From: CAZHZT01 sp964537285
GTDB lineage: Bacteria; Bacteroidota; Bacteroidia; Chitinophagales; Saprospiraceae
Direction: 5' to 3'
Length of the DNA stretch: 22,191 nucleotides
Assembly: GCA_964537285.1 (NCBI GenBank)
Contig: CAZHZT010000096.1
Span: 1 to 22,191, forward strand
Under the pieces are notes generated by a model. It did not search any database. It was not told the DNA's origin and saw only the letters and a program-made list of their open reading frames with translations. The translations under genes were made by a program, and so were the position numbers. Position 1 is the first letter of the stretch. Each line of letters begins with the position of its first letter. Of the stretch, positions 8,501 to 15,308 are shown piece by piece.

Positions 8501-11500
8501 CTGGACGCATATTTCGGGCCCCAATGAACTGACCGGGCCTACCAATACGCCCCAAACCACGGTGGGCAGTTCTTCGCCCAATACCAGTGTGTACCAGCTG
8601 GAAGTGTGCTTTAACGGCGTCTGCTGTACCGATCAGGTGGTGGTACCTCCTTGCGGTTGTAATATCAACATTGTAACGGGAAATGGCGACTGCCCGGCCT
8701 ATCAGGCCGGTGAACCGCTGCGGCTGATAGCAGGTGCCGCAGGCTATGGTGCCGCCTCGAACGAATTCATCTATACCTGGACGCCCACTGTTGGCCTGAA
8801 CACTTACACCGGCCCAATTGTGGAGTTGACGGACAATGTAACGCGCACCTATACTGTGACCGTGACCAGCCCTTATGACCCCAATTTTATGTGTACGGAG
8901 TCTATTTTAGTCAATGCCTCCAACTTTACGGAACCGATTTTTGAAGCCCAGGATGGCGAATTCTGCCAGGGCCAAACCGTCAATATCGGGCAGCCTAATA
9001 ATTCAGGCTATAGTTATGCCTGGGGGGGACCCGGCGGCTTTACCTCTGCGGTGTCTGATCCGGTAGTGGGTACGGCGGGGACTTATTCCGTTACCGTAAC
9101 GGATGTAGTGACGGGCTGCTTTACCACTGATGAAGCGATCGTGACAGACGCTACGCCTATAGCCAACGCGGGGCCTGACTGGTTGGTGTGCGATCAGGGC
9201 AATATCCAGTTGGGTACGCCTGACCCGAGTGGAGGGCAGTGGACTTACCTGTGGAATCCTATAATCACCTGGATCAATGGAACGGATGAGACTTCGCCCC
9301 AGCCGGAGTTTATTGCTACAACGGATCTTACTTTTTCGGTAACGGTTACCGACCCGGCATCGGGCTGTACCGCTACGGATGAAGCGATGGTAGATGTAGA
9401 ACCCAATCCGGACCTGGTGGATGCGCCCGACCAATCGATCTGTCTGGGCGGAAGTGTACAGATCGGCCCGGCGCCTCAGTCGGGGGTGCAGTATTCCTGG
9501 TCGCCCACGACGGGCCTGAGCTGTACAGACTGTGCCCAGCCTGTAGCCTCGCCCTCCGCTACCACAGCTTATACGCTGACGGCCACTTTCCCGGGCTGTA
9601 CGGCCGATGCGACCGACGGTGTCACCGTTACGGTCAATGAAGTGGTGGTGGATCTGGGCGCCGATATTACCTACTGCCCGTCAGATGGGGGGATAAATAT
9701 CGGGGATAATGCCCCCGCAGGACTGGCCAGTTATGAATGGCTCCCCAACATATACCTCGATGACAATACGATACAAAATCCTGTTTCTACCACTCCGGTG
9801 CCCATCACCTATACACTTACTGCTACGGATGCCAATGGCTGTACAGGCACGGATGACGGCATCATGGTGTCGCCGATCAATCCTTCCCCCGATGCGGGAA
9901 TAAATGCGACGATCTGCCTGGGCGAAAGCATCCAGTTGGGCAATGCCGGGAATACGGGTAGCCTGAGTTGGAGCCCGACTACCGGCCTGGATAATCCTAC
10001 CAGCGCCACACCGATATTTACGCCAACGGCTGCGGGGAGTTTTACCTTTACCCTCACCCAAACGATCAGCGGTTGTAGCAATACCGATGAGGTAACCATC
10101 ACCGTAAATGATTTTGCGTTCAACGTCTCTGATCAGGTTGCCATAGCCTGTGGCGGCGGCTGTGTAACGATAGGCCCGGCAGCACAGCCGGGCGTCATTT
10201 ACAGCTGGTCTCCCGCGACCGGTTTGAGTGATCCCAACAGTGCGCAAACAGCCGCTTGTGTTACGGAAAATACCCAATATACACTCACCGCCTATAACCC
10301 GGCGACCGGCTGTAGCCGATCGGCCACAGTGAATGTGCAGGTAGAGGGGGGTGCGGCCCCGATGGTTACGCTCGATCCAATAGAAATATGCGTAGGGAGC
10401 AACGGGCAATTTAACCCTATGGTTACCCCTATGGGCGCCTATAACTATGCCTGGTCACCAACCAATGGGCTGGATAATCCCTTCATTGCCGATCCGATGG
10501 TATTTGGCGCCAGTGAAGGCACACAGAGCTATCAACTCACGGTAACCGACCCTGTTACCAATTGTGCGACCATCGTGACGGGGCTTGCCAATGTAGATAA
10601 TGCAGATGATGTGAGCATTATGCTTGGGGCGCCCGATATTGATTGCGATAATGAGGAAGTCAACCTTACGGCAACCGTCATGGGCAGTACCTCCAGTGTG
10701 ATGTGGCAAAGCAGCGGCGACGGCTCCTTCAGCCCGTCGGCCACGGTACTGAACCCCACCTACCAGTTAGGCCCCAATGACCTGATACAAAAGAACTTCA
10801 CGCTCACCCTGGAAGCCGTGGGCGCCAGGTGCGGTACGATCGTGTCTGAGTCTACGCAGATTGATTATCAGTTGTGTGATCCCTGTGTATATGAAGTTGT
10901 CGATCTATGTCCCAATGAAACCATCACCCTGACCGCGGATCCGGGCTATGTAAGTTATCAATGGTATTTGAATGGTAATCCGATAATGGGGGCAACTGCT
11001 CAGACTTACATGCCTACCCAAATAGGTGATTATACCTGGGAGGCGGTGGATATTGCCGGATGTGTGATCGATTTGTGCTGTACGGTGGTTGTGATTGAGT
11101 GTAGGGAGCCTGCCATCAATCATACTAAAGAACTTACGAGCATTACGCCGGCAGGTAATGGTAGCTACAATGTAGTCTATACCATTACCGTGGAAAATAC
11201 TGGTGGAGGCACTGGCATCTACGACCTGACAGATACGCCTGGCTTTGATGATGATGTAGTGATCAACAGCGGGGGATACAGCCTGAACGGGGGCGCTGTG
11301 GTGGCCTTTGCCAGTCCGATGAGCGGTACGGCGGAGATGCTGGCCACGGGAGCAAGCCTTGCCGCGGGCGCAACGGATACCTATACGGTGACCTTCGAGG
11401 TTCGTCTGGATCTGACGGTGGGCAACGGCACGTACGATGCTTGTGACGGCACGACGCCGACGGCTGGTCAGGGGCTGTTCAACGCAGCGACGCTGACGTC

Positions 11501-12410
11501 TAACAATGAGATGCAGTCGGATGAAGCGTGTGGCGATCTACCGAACCTGATGATCGAGAAGACCTTCGATAGCGCTACGCCGAATGGTGACGGCACCATT
11601 GATGTGACCTATACGATTACGGTAAGCAATACGGGCGGCGCTTCGGGCACGTATGACCTGAGTGATACGCCGAACTTTGATGATGATGTAGTGATCAACA
11701 GCGGGGGATACAGCCTGAACGGGGTGGCAGTGGTGGCCTTTGCCAGTCCGATGAGCGGTACGGCGGAGACGCTGGCCACGGGAGCAAGCCTTGCCGCGGG
11801 CGCAACGGATACCTATACGGTGACCTTCGAGGTTCGTCTGGATCTGACGGTGGGCAACGGCACGTACGATGCTTGTGACGGCACGACGCCGACGGCTGGT
11901 CAGGGGCTGTTCAACGCAGCGACGCTGACGTCTAACAATGAGATGCAGTCGGATGAAGCGTGTGGCGATCTACCGAACTTGGAGATCGAGAAGACCTTTG
12001 ATAGCGCTACGCCGAATGGTGACGGCACCTTTGATGTGACCTATACGATTACGGTAAGCAATACGGGCGGCGCTTCGGGTACGTATGACCTGACGGATAC
12101 GCCGAACTTTGATAATGATGTAGTGATCAACAGCGGGGGATACAGCCTGAACGGGGGTGCAGTGGTGGCCTTTGCCAGTCCGATGAGCGGTACGGCGGAG
12201 ACGCTGGCCACGGGAGCAAGCCTTGCCGCGGGCGCAACGGATACCTATACGGTGACCTTCGAGGTTCGTCTGGATCTGACGGTGGGCAACGGCACGTACG
12301 ATGCTTGTGACGGCACGACGCCGACGGCTGGTCAGGGGCTGTTCAACGCAGCGACGCTGACGTCTAACAATGAGATGCAGTCGGATGAAGCGTGTGGCGA
12401 TCTACCGAAC
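5532..12410 (+). CDS. Giant secreted modular surface protein (SBBP, PKD-like and DUF11-like repeats), runs into an assembly gap
   Basis: 2293 residues are readable before the Ns. Residues 1-55 form a long Sec signal peptide: an extended basic N-region, hydrophobic LLLGSLFLLLNIL, and likely cleavage at IQA/Q. Residues 65-586 hold eight SBBP beta-propeller units (STYLGGS...VENGEVYV...FPVTPGAAQST...FDASGNIVY). From about residue 700 to 1850 run about a dozen cysteine-containing PKD/Ig-like modules with recurring AGPD..C.G..VQIG, (Y/L)SWSPTTGL and TYTLT motifs. From residue 1861 the chain is a tandem array of 144-residue DUF11-like units. Such proteins are extracellular, adhesin-like or structural, often exported by the type IX system. 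Coding sequence is more GC-rich than the flanking genes. The reading frame resumes after the gap and continues to 14182. The start is the first ATG of the frame, preceded by an A-rich leader. Confidence 0.9.
5724..7289 (+). repeat. Eight tandem SBBP units (about 190-215 bp each) in the giant gene
   Basis: Units begin at each STYLGGS or STFLGGS codon block (first 5724, second 5937). They share a conserved DNA core around GATGCCTCGGGCAATAT and the TATTCCACTTATCTCGGAGG region. Protein-level identity is high at the unit ends and lower in the middle, as expected for propeller blades with variable surface loops. Eight units would suit one closed propeller; fold closure is inferred. Confidence 0.85.
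11112..12410 (+). repeat. Tandem 432-bp DUF11-like repeats, partly identical at DNA level
   Basis: Units start at 11112, 11544 and 11976, with a fourth beginning at 12408 right at the gap. The period is exactly 432 bp (144 codons). Units 2 and 3 differ at about 11 positions, all in the first 190 bases; the remaining roughly 240 bases are identical, and unit 1 differs there by a single base (ATG versus ACG near 11338). A more diverged unit follows the gap (12563 on). The copy number is unknown because the array contains the gap. Confidence 0.92.
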
Positions 12411-12510
12411 NNNNNNNNNNNNNNNNNNNNNNNNNNNNNNNNNNNNNNNNNNNNNNNNNNNNNNNNNNNNNNNNNNNNNNNNNNNNNNNNNNNNNNNNNN
12501 NNNNNNNNNN
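12411..12510. other. Assembly gap of 100 Ns inside the 432-bp repeat array
   Basis: The run is exactly 100 Ns, a conventional placeholder for unknown length. The 55 bases to its left (12356-12410) are identical to the 55 bases to its right (12511-12565). The flanking coding frames differ by the arbitrary N count. Frame is restored if the true gap is 377 + 432k bases, or if the flanks simply overlap by the shared 55 bases. Confidence 0.97.
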
Positions 12511-13003
12511 GCTGACGTCTAACAATGAGATGCAGTCGGATGAAGCGTGTGGCGATCTACCGAACCTGATGATCACGAAGACCTTTGTTTCGGCCACACC
12601 AAACGGAGGAGGCAATTATACGGTAAGCTACACGGTAACGGTAACCAATGACGGCGGCGTTGCGGGCACGTATGACCTGACGGATACGCCGGGCTTTGAT
12701 GACGATGTGGTGATCAACTCTGGTTCCTATAGCGGCCAAAGCACCGGACCGCTGACAGCAGGCGCAAATACGCTGGCTACCGGAGAATCGATTGCAGCAG
12801 GTGCTACGCATACCTATACGCTAGAGTTTAATGTAACCCTTGATTTAACGGATGGCAATGGCGATGACAGCTATACGGCTTGTGATGGTACAACACCAGT
12901 AGCAGGCGAAGGCTTGTTTAACGCTGCGAGCCTGACATCAAACGGTGTTATGCTTAATGATGAAGCTTGTGGTAGCTTCGAGCTAGTAGCGGTAGGAAAC
13001 TAA
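12511..13003 (+). CDS. Giant surface protein, continuation after the gap (last DUF11-like unit), ends at in-frame TAA
   Basis: In the frame starting at 12512 this gives 163 residues: the end of one 144-residue unit (LTSNNEMQSDEACGDLP) and one complete, diverged unit (TKTFVSATPNGGG... to ...NDEACGSFE). Compared with units 1-3, the block SLNGGAVVAFASPMSGTAE is replaced by a shorter, different stretch, and the DNA is clearly diverged, so this terminal copy escapes the homogenisation of the others. It then enters ELVAVGN and stops at TAA (13001-13003). The next codons, GTGTTCATGGAT, continue in the same frame into an SdrD-B-like domain whose conserved opening is GN-x-V(F/W)xDxNxNG, so the stop sits inside a domain motif rather than at a natural end. 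Confidence 0.85.
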
Positions 13004-14182
13004 GTGTTCATGGATAATAACGATAACGGGGTTTTTGATGCAGGAACTGACATGCCGATTGAAAATGTAGTTGTTGAACTATATGCAGATGGGGCTAATC
13101 CGGGAGTTGATGCGAGCCTGTTTACAACGATGACCAATGCAGATGGTTACTACTATTTTGATAATTTAAATTCAGGAAGTTACTTCGTATATATACCATC
13201 ATCAAACTTTGGCGCCGGTCAGCCACTGGAAAATAAAGCGTCTTATCCAGGCTCCGATGCTACAGATACCAGTGATGGCGATGATAACGGTATAGATACG
13301 CCCGTCAATGGCGGTATAGCTTCCAACATCTTCACGCTTACGCCAAATAGTGAGCCAACAGGAGAAGATCAGACGGATTATCCGGGTATACTAGATGATG
13401 ATAATGTGAATGGAACTATTGATTTCATCTTCCAAATAGGGGATGTGACAGTAGGGGACTACGTTTGGGTCGATTTAAACGAAAACGGTCTTCAAGATGT
13501 AAATGAACCCGGTCTGGATGGCATAGATGTAACTATCTATGATGCTTCAACGGATATGCCGGTCGCATTCGACGATTCTGGTAATGCTTACATGGCAACC
13601 CAAACCACTTCCGGCGGGGGGCAGTATTTGTTTGAAGACTTGCCTTCCGGCGATTACTACGTTATTTTTGATTTGGGTACGATTCCTGATGTTTATGGTG
13701 TAACGACCTTGAATAGCAATGGCAATATTTCCGATGATCTGGACTCAGATGCTGATCCCAATTCAGGTCAAACGGCCTCAACGGGGAACATACCACCTGG
13801 AGAAGCGAATTTGACGCTGGATATGGGGGTTGTTTGTGTAGCTGAGGTAGAAGCAGGTACGCCAGTCAGCGTTTGTCGGAATGCAGAAGTGAACCTGGGG
13901 AGCCTGGGAGCTATGTATGCTCCATCAAGCTTGTCAACAGCCAACTGGAGTACAAGCGGTGATGGCGTATTCCTTAATATGGGAGGTGCCTCATTGGGAA
14001 GTACCAATGTAAATTTCAACCAGGCAGCCAGTTATCAGCCAGGAGCACAAGATATACTAAATGGACAGGTCACTCTGACCTTGACGCTGGATACGCAATC
14101 GAATTGTGGCATTTTAAGGGATACCGTTACCTTAACCATCTTTAAAACAGATTGTGGACAGTTCCCTTGGAATGGGAATTAA
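13004..14182 (+). CDS. Giant surface protein, C-terminal part after the in-frame stop (two SdrD-B-like domains and a C-terminal module)
   Basis: 392 codons in the same frame as the preceding piece, separated only by the TAA. Domain 1 (VFMDNNDNGVFDAGTDMP... to ...NADGYYYFDNLNSGSYFVYI) and domain 2 (VGDYVWVDLNENGLQD... to ...GQYLFEDLPSGDYYVIF) are SdrD-B/Cna-B-like folds with Asp/Asn-rich loops that bind calcium in known homologues. Then comes a Cys-containing module (AEVEAGTPVSVCRNAEVNLGS... to ...CGQFPWNGN). I see no type IX C-terminal sorting domain and no membrane anchor, which is unusual for such a protein in Bacteroidota. A GTG exactly after the stop could be called as a start, but there is no ribosome site or signal peptide, so this is best treated as the broken 3' part of the gene. 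It ends in TAA, three bases before a palindromic repeat. Confidence 0.85.
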   Translation: MFMDNNDNGVFDAGTDMPIENVVVELYADGANPGVDASLFTTMTNADGYYYFDNLNSGSYFVYIPSSNFGAGQPLENKASYPGSDATDTSDGDDNGIDTPVNGGIASNIFTLTPNSEPTGEDQTDYPGILDDDNVNGTIDFIFQIGDVTVGDYVWVDLNENGLQDVNEPGLDGIDVTIYDASTDMPVAFDDSGNAYMATQTTSGGGQYLFEDLPSGDYYVIFDLGTIPDVYGVTTLNSNGNISDDLDSDADPNSGQTASTGNIPPGEANLTLDMGVVCVAEVEAGTPVSVCRNAEVNLGSLGAMYAPSSLSTANWSTSGDGVFLNMGGASLGSTNVNFNQAASYQPGAQDILNGQVTLTLTLDTQSNCGILRDTVTLTIFKTDCGQFPWNGN

Positions 14183-14185
14183 CTT

Positions 14186-14299
14186 AAGTTGCGATTAAAC
14201 GGGGAAAGGTCAACGGGAAGCGAATAATAATATAGAAATATAAGCCTTTTGCTATTATTGCTCGTTTTCCGCTAACCGTTTCCCCTTTTTCCGCAACTT
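14186..14299. repeat. Imperfect palindromic intergenic repeat, copy 1
   Basis: AAGTTGCG (14186-14193) pairs with CGCAACTT (14292-14299). Inside it, the segment around AAACGGGGAAAGGTCAACGGG is largely complementary to CGCTAACCGTTTCCCC, and AATAATA faces TATTATT, giving a long imperfect stem of about 47 bp with an AT-rich loop. The sequence shares TAACCGTTTCCC...CCGCAA with copy 2 at 15190-15289, so it is a dispersed element of the REP or MITE type. It lies directly behind the giant gene and may act as a transcript end or mRNA-stabilising structure. Confidence 0.7.
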
Positions 14300-14367
14300 G
14301 GATTAATTAGTACTTGAGGGCCCATCAGCCTGTTAATGAATCTTTTTTAAACTGTTTATTTTTCCTA

Positions 14368-14397
14368 AATAGAACCAGGAGCAACCCTGGTTCTATT
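14368..14397 (+). promoter_or_regulatory. Perfect 12-bp hairpin before the receiver/LuxR regulator gene
   Basis: AATAGAACCAGG (14368-14379) and CCTGGTTCTATT (14386-14397) form a perfect stem with a 6-base loop AGCAAC. The hairpin ends 31 bases before the ATG at 14429. It lacks a U-run directly behind it, so it is more likely a leader RNA structure or an operator than a terminator. Confidence 0.5.
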
Positions 14398-14428
14398 GGG
14401 AAGAATATTTTTCAAAAATCGATTAAAT

Positions 14429-15112
14429 ATGAAAATAAGTCTTATTGAAAGTGATCAGCAATTGCGGGGCGCGATAAGCTCGAATCTAGAGAAGTTGAAT
14501 CTGCAAGTTGCCTTAAGCCAGCCGTCGTTTAGTTCGTTTATAGAAGTGTTTTCATTGCAAGCGGTTATGGATGTGCTGATCTATAATATAGAAAAAGCAG
14601 AAGATTTGGGCCAGTTACACAAGATAAAGCGTTTATTTCCTGCTACTTACCTAATTACTTACGGAAAGCCCTGCGAAAAAGAATTTATACACAAAGCCTT
14701 GGAAAACGGAGCTGATGCCTTTGTAATCAAGGACAAGAACTTTCTTGAAGCAATGAATATTGCAGTGGGTAGTGTCAGGGTGGGGCAATCCTTGGTCATT
14801 TCAAAAACCAACAATTTACTGTTTAAGGAGGAAGACAAAAAAGTGAAAAGGGAAAGTTCCTTCAAGCAGCACCTATTATGGTTAAAAGCCAAGAATAAGT
14901 TAAAACCAAAGGAAGAGATGGTTGCGGGGGATCTGTTAAAAGGGTATACCTATGAAGAAACAGCTTCGAAGAATTATATGAGCATCAATACAGTTCGGTA
15001 TTATGTGAAAAGCTTGTACCGGAAATTGGAAGTAAATAGTCGTTCCAGTTTAAGCGCTCTGGTCTATTCGCCAGATCGCTGGGAATTGAACGGCGCAGCT
15101 GCCAATTATTGA
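14429..15112 (+). CDS. Receiver-like / LuxR-type helix-turn-helix regulator with degenerate phospho-acceptor site
   Basis: 227 residues from the ATG at 14429. This start is preferred over a TTG at 14396 because the receiver fold begins at once (MKISLIESDQQL). Residues 1-115 resemble a NarL-type receiver: the acidic cluster E7/D9 stands for the usual DD, T77 (LITYGK) and K101 (FVIKDK) are kept, and GAD at 94-96 is typical. At the phospho-acceptor position, however, VLIYNIEK shows Asn 53 where Asp is expected. Residues about 165-212 are a LuxR-type helix-turn-helix (GYTYEETASKNYMSINTVRYYV...LYRKLEVNSR). A regulator that responds to something other than phosphorylation, such as partner binding, is inferred. 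No kinase gene is adjacent. It is flanked by palindromic repeats and followed by a good terminator, so it is probably transcribed alone. Confidence 0.8.
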   Translation: MKISLIESDQQLRGAISSNLEKLNLQVALSQPSFSSFIEVFSLQAVMDVLIYNIEKAEDLGQLHKIKRLFPATYLITYGKPCEKEFIHKALENGADAFVIKDKNFLEAMNIAVGSVRVGQSLVISKTNNLLFKEEDKKVKRESSFKQHLLWLKAKNKLKPKEEMVAGDLLKGYTYEETASKNYMSINTVRYYVKSLYRKLEVNSRSSLSALVYSPDRWELNGAAANY

Positions 15113-15150
15113 TAAACTTGTCTTATTGAACCCGTTAAATGTGTTTTTTT

Positions 15151-15183
15151 GCCGGCTGTTCCAATGGAAATGTCGGCTTTTTT
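15151..15183 (+). terminator. Intrinsic terminator of the receiver/LuxR gene
   Basis: GCCG (15151-15154) pairs with CGGC (15174-15177), and TTCC pairs with GGAA around an AAT loop with a symmetrical internal bulge. Six Ts follow (15178-15183). It starts 38 bases after the stop codon at 15112. Confidence 0.65.
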
Positions 15184-15189
15184 CGCTCA

Positions 15190-15289
15190 ACGAGTTAACG
15201 GTCAAAGGGGAACGGTCAACGGTTAACGGTTAACGGTCAACGGCCATTATTTAATCGTTAACCGTTTCCCGTTCCCCGTTAACCGCAAG
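15190..15289. repeat. Palindromic intergenic repeat, copy 2, with four GGTYAAC heptamers
   Basis: GGTCAAC, GGTTAAC, GGTTAAC and GGTCAAC run in tandem at 15214-15241. The right part (CGTTAACCGTTTCCCGTTCC at 15256-15275, then CCGTTAACCG) is largely complementary to the left part (AGTTAACGGTCAAAGGGGAA region). The element therefore folds back on itself in several registers. It lies between two convergent genes and shares its core with copy 1 at 14186-14299. Confidence 0.7.
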
Positions 15290-15308
15290 ATTGGTTTGAA
15301 TTATAACT

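Noticed and set aside
7797..10409. Long open frames on the minus strand under the PKD-like region.
   Set aside because: They are antisense shadows of GC-rich repetitive coding sequence, with low-complexity translations and no family features.
5724..12410. The periodic repeats as a CRISPR array or a multi-gene family.
   Set aside because: Periods are in whole codons within one open frame, and the translations are known extracellular repeat modules.
12392..12615. A frameshift in the giant gene at the N run, and open frames crossing it on either strand.
   Set aside because: The 100 Ns are an arbitrary length, so the frame change and any frame running through them carry no information.
13004..14182. 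A separate gene starting with GTG directly after the TAA.
   Set aside because: Same frame as the preceding piece, start codon inside a conserved SdrD-B motif, no signal peptide and no ribosome site. It is better read as the continuation of the interrupted giant gene.
15214..15241. A short CRISPR-like array made of the GGTYAAC units.
   Set aside because: The units are seven bases long and directly adjacent without spacers, and they belong to a palindromic element found twice here.
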